Source of the DNA: Spodoptera frugiperda
Lineage: Eukaryota; Arthropoda; Insecta; Lepidoptera; Noctuidae
NCBI RefSeq assembly: GCF_023101765.2
Contig: NC_064216.1
Span: forward strand, 3,934,501 to 3,998,500
Direction of reading: 5' to 3'
DNA: 64,000 nt
Below, piece by piece: positions 24,190 through 36,400 of this stretch (its first letter is position 1; each line of letters begins with the position of its first letter). Below the pieces are notes generated by a model. That model saw only the letters and a program-made list of their open reading frames with translations. It made no database searches and was not told the origin of the DNA. The position numbers and the translations under genes were made by a program.

Positions 24190-24570
24190 TACTTTTTCGA
24201 CTTCTCCCACCTTGGGCTAGGTGAGAGGGAGTGTCAGACTAAAACTACCCCGTTCCTACTCCTCTATTTCGAGCCGGAGCCCTGGGGCTTTAGTCTGCTA
24301 TTACAATTGTGTCACAATGGTCGATCATTGAGCAGTGCAAGAGGGATGGAGTTATACAACCTACATAGCTCCGTCCCTCTTGCACTGCTCAGTGATCGAC
24401 CATTCTGACACAATTGTAATAGCAGACTAAGGCCCCTGATAAACCCGTTAGGTATTCCGCAACTCCGGATCGAACATCAGCCAGTGTTTGGTCTGATGAC
24501 GTACGCGCAGGTCTGGTTCTCGTCGGGCGGCGAGTTACCGCTGGTCGCCGTCCGCAGACCCACGATACCT
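24190..24570 (+). repeat. family A repeat interrupted by a hairpin MITE
   Basis: Left part: 'cttctcccaccttgggctag gtgagagggagtgtcagact' and 'ccccgttcctactcctctat ttcgagccggagc'. The element is then split at 24296-24434 by a palindromic insertion and resumes 'aaacccgttaggtattccgc aactccggat'. It continues into a CG-rich tail like that of the 17441 copy. Confidence 0.8.
24296..24434. mobile_element. palindromic MITE inside a family A repeat
   Basis: Two inverted arms of about 66 bp start GGCTTTAGTCTGCTATTACA on the left and GGCCTTAGTCTGCTATTACA on the reverse complement of the right. They are separated by a spacer of only a few bases. CCTGG at 24291-24295 and CCTGA at 24435-24439 look like a 5-bp target duplication. 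The same insertion occurs at 60886-60999. It has no coding capacity. Confidence 0.8.
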
Positions 24571-25051
24571 AGACGGTAATAAGTATAATTTAGAACAAAT
24601 ACTTTGTACTGACGTTGTTAAAAATCAAACAATTTATATTTATTACAATAGTTATTCTTACTATACCGAATTTCAGCTAAACTCCCAAATAGGACTTTTA
24701 TCTTTACTTAAATAAAATTCTTAGTTTAGTTAACTACCAGACTAATGCACTGACCAGACAGTAATCCTCTTAATTCACTTATTAAGAGCTCGAAAATGTT
24801 GTAACCACAGCCATCGTTTGCCAATCGGCTTATCCCATATGATTGGAACAAAAAGCTTTTTACAATAATTAAAAGTGCACGATGCACGTCTATATAAACT
24901 ATTAATGCCCCTATATACTCATACAAAGTATCATTATAGAAAGACTAGCTTTTTCATACGACTTTATACGGCATTTGTTGATTAGGTACTCCTGAAGAAA
25001 GTATTTTCCCGCTATATTAATTAAAAATAACGGGTTTTGTCAAGGGCGCCT
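24571..25051. other. gene-free stretch
   Basis: AT-rich; no supported frame or repeat family. Confidence 0.5.
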
Positions 25052-25183
25052 GACTGACTGTCCCATTCATATGCGCTCAATTTGTAGATCACACAAAGAG
25101 TTGCTCCGGGCGGGAATCGAACCCGCTACACGTTGTACGACAGCCAGTCACCCAGCCACCGCGCCAACTGCGCAGTCGAGTTG
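25052..25183 (-). repeat. family D SINE with intact tRNA-like head
   Basis: 'gatcacacaaagagttgctc cgggcgggaatcgaacccgc tacacgttgtacgacagcca' is the reverse complement of a tRNA-like head with B-box GGTTCGATTCC. 'ccagccaccgcgccaactgc' complements the A-box-like TGGCGCGGTGGCTGG. Confidence 0.8.
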
Positions 25184-25739
25184 AATTGTAAACACCCACT
25201 TTTTACGAGTCATGTAATAGCGTCTGTCTCATGTAATGATTGTATTCAATTGATTTATTATTTAATGCAACTCCTTACGTCACATAACTTTGTTTAAAAT
25301 ATTCAGAGATCGTATTTAATTTTAGCTTAGAGAATATGTAGAGAATGTGTAGCTAACGTTAGGTACATAATATTATATACTTTACGCGCCTAAAATTACT
25401 CTAGAAAATTAATAATAATTTTGGTAATTTCTAAACGTATTTCTACGAAAATGTCTTTAGCGAATGGAAATAATTATGTTTAAATAAATTGTTAATTAAA
25501 ATTATAATAATTTTATTGTCTGCACATGTCACGTACCTTATAATAAATACTAAAATATTATTTTACAAGGTTTTACTCAACTTCGTTCCGTTGTCTGTCT
25601 GAAATGGGATCCGGCAAATTCATGACGTCAATGACCTTAGAACTTCACACATTTTGGCTTCATAATACGTACATAATCGAATAGGTATCTTCTTCGGTTC
25701 ATAAGGTTCTTTTTCATTCTACAAAATCATTTTTTTTTA

Positions 25740-25990
25740 CGTCACGACTTTTGACAGCCTTGAGTAGGCAGAGGTGCACATTACGGCACGTAATGCCGCT
25801 ATACAATGTTATTGTTCACCCACTTTTTACTATTTGTATTATAAGTCCCATGTAATAAGGGGTGAGCCTATTGCCATATACTGGGCACATTTCCAGGCTC
25901 CGTGCTACCACTGAGAAATTTAATAAAAAAGGCCTAATAATACATTGATCGACTCGGGAATCGAACCTGAGACCCATGTTACTGAAGGAG
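25740..25990 (-). repeat. family C SINE, near complete
   Basis: 'gtaggcagaggtgcacatta cggcacgtaatgccgctata', 'tataagtcccatgtaataag gggtgagcctattgcc', 'ccgtgctaccactgagaaat tt', then the head 'gactcgggaatcgaacctga gacccatg'. The B-box lies at the right end on the minus strand. Confidence 0.85.
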
Positions 25991-27003
25991 ATCTTCAGCA
26001 ACATACTTACATCATGGCTAAATGATGATAAAACTCAACTTTAGATGTAAATACACCTCAAAACACCAACTCCCACTTACAACTAAAAAACCCCAACCAA
26101 AAAGCTATAAAACATAACACACAAATACTAAAAATATCGATCAATATAAAAGTCGCAATGACCCACATAGGGCGAGGCATGAGATGAGGCGAAAACAAGT
26201 CGACGGTGGCAATGCAATGACTCCTGCCTTGGTTCGTCACGCGATCCGTCGCGTCGCAAGCTTACCACCAGTTATTTGTTGCCTTCATACTTATTTAGAC
26301 ATGGCCGCTATTGTATTTCTACTGCTGTTGAAGATTGATTAGAAAATTTTATGAGAAATATCGTCATTAGTCATTAAATTGTTGATTTCTTTTTAATATG
26401 GTGTAGAATGAAGTAGAAATGATTATAGAATAAGTTTGAAGTGGTAAAATAGCTTATTAGAGACGCAAATGGGTAATATTTTTCTTGATATCTGGATTAA
26501 AGTAAGCTCGTAGATTAATATCTAACCTTGGAAAACTCAACGACCATTCAACCACTTGATATTAATTCAACTAACCACAATCACAAGACCATTTCTCAAA
26601 AACAATCAACAACACAGTGTAAGAAATTCCAGAAAACCCTCCACTTACAAAGCTAATCGCAAAGAAATATAACAAAGGCCAATTCTAAAACAAACAAAGT
26701 TCACAATAGCAGTTCCTTCGTCGCTATAACGACGTACAACCCCACTGTTTACGAGCCAAAGTCTGCACGAGAAACAGTAACGCACCACCTTCGAACACGA
26801 ACACCCACCAATACCGGTACGATTGAACCAAGTAATAACAAAACTAAAAAACAACATAACTAAACTAATAAATAATCTAAAAACTAAAATAAAAAGTGAC
26901 AAAAACATAACAACCGTCAATTAAAATTTTCAAATATCGAAATGAACGTCCATTTTAAGTTTAACGTATTCGAACACCGGTTTCGTTTTTTAAAAGGACG
27001 AGT
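25991..27003. other. upstream region of the esterase gene
   Basis: No repeat family is recognised. The open frames at 26058-26240 and 26645-26920 on the minus strand lack domain signatures. The region should contain distal control sequences of the esterase gene, but nothing specific can be named. Confidence 0.4.
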
Positions 27004-27035
27004 TATAAGTTTTTATTAATCCGTGCTGCCAGTTT
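27004..27035 (+). promoter_or_regulatory. candidate core promoter of the esterase gene
   Basis: TATAAG at 27004-27009 is followed 27 bases later by CAGTTT at 27030-27035, close to an arthropod initiator (TCAGTY). A start near 27031 would give a 5' leader of about 39 bases before the ATG at 27070. The spacing fits, but both motifs are weak; an upstream non-coding exon is an alternative. Confidence 0.4.
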
Positions 27036-27069
27036 GCTTTCGACATTAGTTTTAAATAAGCATTTAAAA

Positions 27070-27478
27070 ATGATTCGTGTGTTTGTGTTGTTATTGCAAA
27101 TGACTCTGGTATTATCGGCGAGAGAACCGAAGCAAATAAACTTAGTGAATCAAGGGACGATATCGGGAATGTACATCACAAGATTCAGGACGAAAAGAAT
27201 AGCAGCATACGTTGGAATACCATATGCCCAACCTCCAATCGATTTCAGAAGGTTTTTGCCCCCGGAATACACTGATTTACCTCAATGGGACGGAGTGAGA
27301 AACGCGACCATTTATGCCCCGGATTGCATGCAGAGTGACCCCAAGAAGGAAGATGTGCAAAACCCTTTGAAGAAGCATGATGATCTGTTCATGAAGCTTC
27401 TGGATTCTCAAATGGAGGAGAAGAGAAAGAAGGAGTATTCTGAGGATTGTCTCTTCTTGAACGTGTATGTGCCTGACG
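27070..27478 (+). CDS. esterase exon 1
   Basis: The start ATG at 27070 is chosen because the signal peptide MIRVFVLLLQMTLVLSA begins there; no ATG lies in frame upstream. The exon codes for residues 1-136 and ends GAC G|GTAAGT, a strong donor, leaving one base of codon 137. Confidence 0.9.
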
Positions 27479-30400
27479 GTAAGTAGCGTTGTTGTTGTTT
27501 AGAATATTATACAGGGTGAAATAGTTTTAGTTTGAATACAATATCGGCTTTCCGGTCTTAGTTGAACATGTGAACTGCATTTATATCTTGAATATTTGTG
27601 CCAAATTTTACAATTTATGCGACTTCATTGCCAAAGTATTTCGTGAATTTACTATAACAAATTCATTTTACGTTTCATGAAATTCTCCTGTGAAATAAAA
27701 ACATTATTATTATTTCATTTCAAATGACAAATTCTTTTTACATTTCTACTCAGATTTAAATGATGTAACATTTAAATTAAGCATGCCATTCAAACGAGTG
27801 TTGCCATCAATAAAAATGAAACGTTCTCCGGACAAATTTCCGTCTTCAATCCTCTCTCTAGACAAGAGGATAAGCTGTGACAAATTATATTGCATCGATC
27901 ATTTCGACGTTTGCGTTTTCGCGATACGAATGTCTTTCTTGCAAGAAAATGCTGCAGCTTAGTCTGAAGTATCCTTGGTTAGACTAAGATATTTCATTTG
28001 TATTCCTAGAATAAGTTTTGTTTAAAATATGCAACGTCTTTTCCCCAAAGGGGTAGGCAGAGGTGCACATTACGGCACGTAATGCCGCTATACAATGTAC
28101 CCACTTTTCACCATTTGTGTCATAAGTCTCATGTAATAAGATGTGAGCCTATTGCCAAATACTGGGCACAATTCCAGACTCCGTGCTACTAATGAAAATT
28201 TTTGGAAAAACCTAAAAATGCCCAGTAATACTTTGCCCGACCCGGGAATCAAACCCGAGACCCCTTGTACGTATGTACTTGCGACCAACGAGGAAACCAC
28301 GAAACCAACTGATAAATACATACAAGTACAACGTACCTAAGTTTAGTATTTACACTCTTAAGATAAACTCGGAAACACCTTAACAATTCCTACTACTACC
28401 TTTGGCGGAATTTTGTGATAAGCTTACAACACATAATGTAGAGTTCTTACTAAGTTCACTTCTGTGCCTTGTACCTTTATCTAAATAGGTGATATCACGA
28501 CATCTAGGTACTTTCTTTTACATAAAATCAAAAGTACATTAAAAGTATACAAAAAAGGTATAGTGAAGTTTCAAAACAGTCACCTGTATGAAACCGGTAT
28601 AAGCCGGTAAACGACACGACGGATCACCTCATGGTAAGCAATCGCCGTCGTCCATGGACACTTGAAACACCAGAGGCGTTACAAGAGCGTTGCCGACTTA
28701 AGAATTTAAAGATTGTTGAGTAATACGAAACACAACGCAATCGTTGTTTTACGTCGGTTTTCTGTGCGGTCCATTCGTGCCGAAACATGGCTCCCACACT
28801 TAGTATAACCAAAATTCTAATTTTACTTACTATCATAAAACACAAAATAGTCGCGGAAAGCGCCTATCGATAATACATAAACCAAGAATAGCTTCGTCAA
28901 TAATTATTATGCTCTACAATCAAACTGCTATTCTTAGTTGACATTGCAAGTTCTATAGAATTAAATCGATTTCTGTCGGTTTCTAGTGAAAGTTGAAGAA
29001 ACGTTTACCTCTACCAAGTATTTATTGTATGATTGTATCTTACATCATTCTATGTGTAACTTTAAATAAATGAATGATGTTTGAGCAAATAGGTATCATA
29101 ACGGGGTGTGAAAATTAAAAAAAAACTATTTAGTTAGTTATGTAATGAAAAAATATTAGACATGCACTTTTTTTTTCGTATAAGATAACAATATTTAGGT
29201 AAAATGAATCAAAGTTTAGGTTTACTAATAAGGTGACGTCCCGCGATATTTCAAATCGATATATATCCGAAAGCATGTTTCTGTAAGAAAAAAAAGACGT
29301 GTCTAATATTTTAGGAGTAGCCTCGTCGTGAGTAAATACTTACGTGAGTATGCCGAAAAATATATTAATTAATTTAAAGTTCATTTCATATTTTTTAAGC
29401 CAAACTGCAGAAAAGTGACCAATCTGTCTTTAGTTTTAGATACTATACCCACGATATTCTTCTTCAACCTCTCAGATTTATATATATATATTTTTTTTTT
29501 TTGCTATGATAATATCCTCTCTTAAAATACTTTCCCATCCCATGAAGAGTTGCCCAAAAATTTTAACCCCCAAAAACATTTAGAACATACACGACCAACA
29601 CTAAAAACGTCTTCACCGACCTGTTTACATCTTGAAACATTATTTACGAAAAAAAAAACTGTATAAAAAGTCCTTCATTAACCTACTTTAGGGGATACAA
29701 AGTTCCCCTTACGATCTGATAAGGGCCCGTTTGAAGGCACGTGTGTTAGGCGCCATTGCTGCCCTACAATTGGTTGGTATGCGATTTATTCTGGATTTTT
29801 CCGGTTATTCATCAACCAAAGTTCTCTTTTATTCTTTGAACTTAATAGACTGCGTTGGAGGGTTATTAATATACGATTTATGAACGTACTTTTGAAGAAA
29901 TATTCTTTAGAAAAAAAGATATTTATGTTGTTTTGTTGAATTGGCGTGTTTTGGTTGAGGAAAATGTATAAAGAATTAATTAAAATGTTGTGACACGTGA
30001 GTGAAATAATAAAATTATAGAAGCTACTATAAAAAAAGTTTATTGTACCTTTTAAAGAATCTCAATCATTAAATGAAAGTACCTAGAGTTAGATTTTTAA
30101 AATGCAAATTAATACTTCATTTAATATGAATCAAATGTGGTATTACTATAATTTCGGAAAATATACTAGGTAATAGCACAGAGTACCTATGTATATGCCA
30201 AGTGTATGCCAAGTGTAGGCCAATAAGTATACCCTATTACATGACTCATAACATAACCGATGAAAAGTGGATGGTACATTGAAAATTTACAACACTGCCA
30301 ATATTATGTTAATAATGGACGAAACCCTTTTAAACGATGCCCTAAACTAGGATTGCCTCCTATATCGTGTGTGTTTACAAAACATACAAGTTCACATACA

Positions 30401-33400
30401 TATGACACATCCATAACCGACACAAAAGTATGAGGATCAAGCAAAAAGTTGAATCGTGCGAAAATCGGACCCGATGCTCGCTGTACAACAGTCGGTTCAA
30501 CTAAAATACTTTTTAATTTGAGCAATAAATTAATCGTTTTATTTATTCATTTGTAACTGTATTTTATTAATATTCTTAATAACGAGTTCATTAGTTACCT
30601 ATTGAGGTGTCTAAAAGAAATTTCTAAGACACAGATTTTTTCTAAAAAGTTTGCAACGAAACCTATTTGGGTAATTAAATTAACGTAAAAACTTACTTTT
30701 TTCTTTTAGTTTCGTTTAAACTTCAAAGCAATTAAACAATCCGCTTTTTTCTGTCACATTTATTTTTTAGTTCTATTTGTGTGTTCTATTTTATTTTATT
30801 TGTTCATTTATATCAGCAACGAAAGCCCATATTAAATTAGTAATAGACGACTAGCTTTTGCCCGCGTCTTCGCTTGCGTTAAGAAGTATTACATATTATT
30901 AATGGAATTAATCCAAATCCTTTCTTACGGATGCTTTAGTCATAACAGCTACGTGCATGCCAACTTTCAGCTCGTTCCGTCTAGTGGTTTGGACTGTGGG
31001 TTGACAGATCGCTATGTCAGTCAGTCAGGTTGTATATATTTAGATAGATTACTAGATCAAAATATAATTACTAAAATACATTACGCACAATTAACTAGGA
31101 TTATTCAATGCCAAATACTTTAACCCCAATCAGAAAATAATAGAAGTACTACTTTAGAAGATAAATAAGTCTAAGTCTTATAAAATGAGACGTAATTTAC
31201 ACCAAGCTGTTCCTCCGTAGGCCAAAGACCCTTATAGCGTGTTGACGATATCAGCGTTTTTAATTTAAATGTCCAGCTTTCATCACGAGGTGTTCCATCA
31301 CCTCTAAGTATGTCTCAAGTTAATCGCTGTATAACTAAAGTGATCACTTTATGCTGTAGTTTAATAAATACGTCATAACAGCTGTTATTTGTAAGTCCTG
31401 CGATATATATTAATTTCAAAAAGAGCACAGAGTCTGGAATTCATCATAAAAATGTCTTAATAAAAACTCCGAGTCTTGTGTATCTTATATCCAGTGTATC
31501 GCAATAGATTCGACCTCAAGTCACTTTCCACCTAACTTGTAAATACTGGGTGCTTCTACACTAAATAATAATAATAATATGTATAAAGCTGAAAAGTTTG
31601 TTCGTTCGTTTGTTTGTTTGTTTGAACGCGCTAAACTCCGGAACTATTGGTCCGAATTGAACAATTATTTATTTTTGTGTTGGATAGTGCATTTATCTAA
31701 GAAGATAGGCTATAAAACTTCACACTACGATCAATAGCAGCCGACCAGAGCGGATGAAACCACGTATAAGAAAGTAGCTTGTTAAGAATGTGCACTTCTC
31801 CCAAGCCCTGTTGAGATTGCTACCTCATACGACGTAATGTCATCTATAATTCACAATATCAGTTATTAACACTTTTAAATAACACTACTAAGTATAGTTA
31901 CATTCTCATAGCACACAGTTCCATAGTAACAATTAATATGAACCAAAACATTAGTCGTAGCTGGAACAAATGGCTTAATTTCCTTTGTACGTGACATGCC
32001 TTCTTAGTCTTGGACTCAAGTGTCCGGTGCTACGAAATGTAGTGTCAAATATAATAATGTTTATTTTAGTTTGTGGAGCTTATGTTTATAGTTAAAGTAG
32101 TTAAAGTGGTATAAATTAATATCATAATAATTGGGCAGAACTGTGCTTGAAACTAAGTTAAGATCTTTTTATTTATGTTAAATAACACACAATTTATTGA
32201 ACTAAAAACAAACAACAAATGAAATGATGTAATTTAAATGAACGTATAGTTAAGAAAGTTATTAGGTGGATCTTGTGTTGGACGCCAAAACATATGTACA
32301 TGAATAGATAGATTAGATAAATCGAAGTATCTTTAGAAGATAAAATTTTGCAACAGTCTTTGGAGTTGGAAAAAGAAAATCGCTCATTCTTGATGATAAT
32401 GAAGCTGCGAAAAAATTCGCTAGATAAGTGGCTGTAGATCCTGTATAAGCTTGTACTTTTTCGTGGAATAAACCATGATCCGAAATCCCAAAATGCTGTT
32501 TACTCGAACTGAGAGTGATGATGTGAAATGAGATAATATTATGTACCTATCAATATTTGTTTTTGCCAATAGATTATAAGAACACTATTGCACATAACAT
32601 TTTAAGTCTAAATTATGAATTCGGCATTTCCAAACTGATTACTCTGATAAAAAACACCAGGTTCAGATAAACATGAAAGTTAGATCTAGTCGTACCAAGA
32701 ACTACTAGACTATGAAAACAGTCATACAAACATTCTCATTTAAAGGTACAACTAGTACCAGATATAAGGTAGGTACCAAATGGGTACTAAGTTCCCCTAC
32801 CTTAAGAACGAAAACTCCTAAGAAAACAAATAGAGGTGACGCTCGCTCTCTACCAGCGAACTAATTTAATTGTCTTGGAAACTGCAATGAAATTAATTAG
32901 GGGAGGAAATTGGAGGGAACAAAATAATTTGTGTAAAGCTTATCTTGGTTGGGGAACAAACATCTTTAAATGCTATTTAGGAGAGAGATGCATGAATAGT
33001 TGTGATTTTTGACAAAAGCGTGGATGTTTTTTTTTTGTTTGATTTGACTTTGCTGCTGGGTAAAGTATCTTAGGCGCCCGCTTCTCATGCAAATACCAAT
33101 GTGACTTTACTTTTTCCGAGTTTTAAGTACTTTCTCTCAAGAAGTCATTGGGCGAGACCTATATTCACCAGTAGACCTTATGGCAGTACCTTAATAATCC
33201 TTCCATGCCGGTTTCGGCTACGGCGACCGTTTCTGGACTACTGGCGTCTATCATGGGCTCTCATGTGGCTGGCAAATCCACCTTTGTTTACAAATGTTCT
33301 TCCTGTAAATTAAATGCAGTACCTTATGGCTGATATGATGGTCATGATATATTATCTTTTCAAAATTGTCAAGTAGTGTTATAGCCTACTGAAAGTTCAC

Positions 33401-36400
33401 TTACCCTTTCTCTCTTTGTGCACAAGCGAGTAATTGATACATATAATAATATACTAATATATTAATCTGAAGAGTTTGTTTGTTTGTTTGAACGCGTTAA
33501 TTCCTGGAACTACTAGTCCTATTTGAATAATTATTTTTGTGATGGATAGTGAATTTATCGTAGAAGGTTATAAAATATAAAACATGACGCTATGACTAAT
33601 AGGAGCCGAGCTGTAGGTGATAAATTATATAAATACGAAAATAACTCAGGTCTCTTTCTGTTCTTTATGCCTAAACTGCTGTACCAATTTAAATTATTCT
33701 ATCTGTGTTGGATAGTCTATTTATTGAGAAAGGTCATAGGCTATATAACATCACGCTACAATCAATAGGAGCCGAGCAGAGCGGGTGAAATCGCGGGGAA
33801 GTAGCTAGTGTTATGATAATACAAATTTAATTGAGTCACAGTAATTAGTCCCTTTGCTTACTCTTCAGTGTAATTAGTAATAATTAGTGTACTCCGAGTT
33901 TCAAAACCTGTTTCTCTTTTGGGTTCTATACCTAATTACTTAAAATTAAATGTATGATACAAAGTTACAAAGCAAATTGATATTCATACGACGTTGTAAG
34001 GAGATCCCGGTATAAGGAAATTAATCAAAAACGAAAATCGTGCTCTCTTAATAAATAAGGAAGTTTCTGAGTTAGTTCAATGACTTTTTGAGCTTTATGA
34101 AATTTTGTTATACGTTTTTGTTTTTTGTATAATGTTTTAAACATGTCAAATGAGATTTTGCTTATAACTTGCTTAAAAATCAGGTCCTTCAATAAAATTA
34201 TAGTTAATTTCTAAATAGAAAAGCCAGCGTTAACAATGGTTATATCTAGTAAACTTGACATACCACACATAAGAAAAGAAGCTCGAGTTTGCGATGTATC
34301 GATAGTAGGGAAACCATCCACAGCACACATCCGTAGCACGCATCTTTCCATATAAAAAACGTAGCTTAGCTGAGTCTATTTCCACCAGTGCTATGCTATG
34401 TGTACCAATTAATATAATTGGTGGAAGCTAATCGTATCTACAGCAACGTAGCATAACACATCTCTGGTGGGAAAGCAGAATATTCGACAATTCTTCTATA
34501 CTAATTAATGTGAATTGTCAATTTTATTCTACAGAAAAGATTAATCTTAACATATCAATATATATGAATAATAAAAATATCTATATCACTACTGATCATC
34601 TGTCTGACTTTAATAAATAATCTCTCTATCATTGACATAAAAGTATTCTTAACAACTGAAAATAGCTGAGTGAATCCATTTAACAAGGCATCATATTTAA
34701 TAAGACCTTCTACACCTAGTACATTTATTTCGTACCTAAACCTAAAGGCAAAAATATATTACGAAAATAAAACTGTTTCGATGAAAAACTACTTAGTGTT
34801 ACAGGCTTATTTACTTAATAAGATAGATTACCTTAGTTAGGGGCTTAGATATTTTTATTAATATTATTTTACTTTCTTTTTTTATGATATAAGCCGGTAA
34901 ACGAGCTGACGGATCACCTGATGGTACGCAATCGCTGCCGCCCATGGAAACCCGAAACACCAGAGGCGTTACAAGTGCGTTGCCGGCTTGTTGGGGTTAG
35001 GAATTTACGGATTATTGGAGAATCGAGGATTGGGAAGGGGGGTAATTGGTAACTTCATTGAAAACGTCGTCATCGGACTAAACGGCTGTGGTATTAAAGT
35101 ATTTGATCTAATTCTAGGAAAAATATTTGTTATATAATGGTTTTAGAAGTACGTTACAATTATCGTAACGCCTTTTTTCCCCGAAGGCATAGGCACAGGT
35201 ATACATTATGGCACTTTACGTCACTGTACATTTGTGTTAGAAGTCACATGTAATAAGGTGTGACCGGTGTGCCATATATTGGACACGATTCAAGACTCCG
35301 TGCTACTAATTTTTGAAAAACCGTTACTAAAATTGTGTGCTATGTATGGCTTTCCTACTATAGTATACTCGAGTTGCGCATCTTCCTCGCACAGATAATA
35401 GCTTAGTATCAGTGAAAACGTTCGTAGCATAGTTACATAGAACATCTCTGGGGGCAAAATACCTTCATGAAATACCTTCATGCCAAATTTTTATGTTGTA
35501 TTTACGTCAAAATACAGTACCATATTAAAACAACGTATAACTTAAGCCGTATGTCGTATCAGAAAGAGAATTAATGTATGCATAAATTATTTAAATGTGT
35601 AATACATAATTTGACAGCCCTACGCTACAATTAGAATATGCTAATGTACATACCTACGTCTTAATTTATTCTGAAGACAATTACAGACATGCCAATTTTG
35701 TACTTGTATTGTGACATTGTTAAAATACTTCAGGTAAAAGTTAATGTCTTAGGTAAAAGTTAATGGAGCCGTACTAAGGTATATACACGAAAATATTTTG
35801 ACCAGTTAATACACCTACTAGATAGCTTTCCACGCCAGTGAAACCTATTATGATCATACTGATCATAGTAGCCACAAGATTTTCAATGGGGTAAATGACT
35901 AATTTCATTTGAATGTTCACCTTGTAAATTCTATTTTTACGTTTTTTTTTCCGGATAGGTACTACTTGTAATATCGTGAGGCGTCTATACGTTTAAAGTT
36001 TGAAGTGACGTATTTGCTAATTGTTTGTGTTTGTATTGTGCTATGTTTTATCTAAGAATGTTGTGATATGACAAAATAACCTAACTGACAGACTAGATAG
36101 ATTCTTAATTTTCATACCCCATCTTTACCATCTGAACTAAAGCACAGACATCCCCCAATAACTGCAAGATTGGCAGCGACTTGCACCCAGTAAAACTACA
36201 GTAAAATGCCACAAAATATTGTTGTAAAATGTGAATAATTTGACTGCCAACAAAAATCATAATATTTGTTTTGTTAAAATAAAAGGCATATCCTCCGTTA
36301 GCGCTGGTCACTTTTGCCCCCTATGGCGGGCATTTAATGAGTTAAATGCACTCGACTGAATATTACAAATTATCTTTGTAACCAATAAGTCATTAAAGTG

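Noticed and set aside
27034..27069. Upstream extension of the esterase frame
   Set aside because: It begins with TTG, not ATG; the signal peptide starts at the ATG at 27070.
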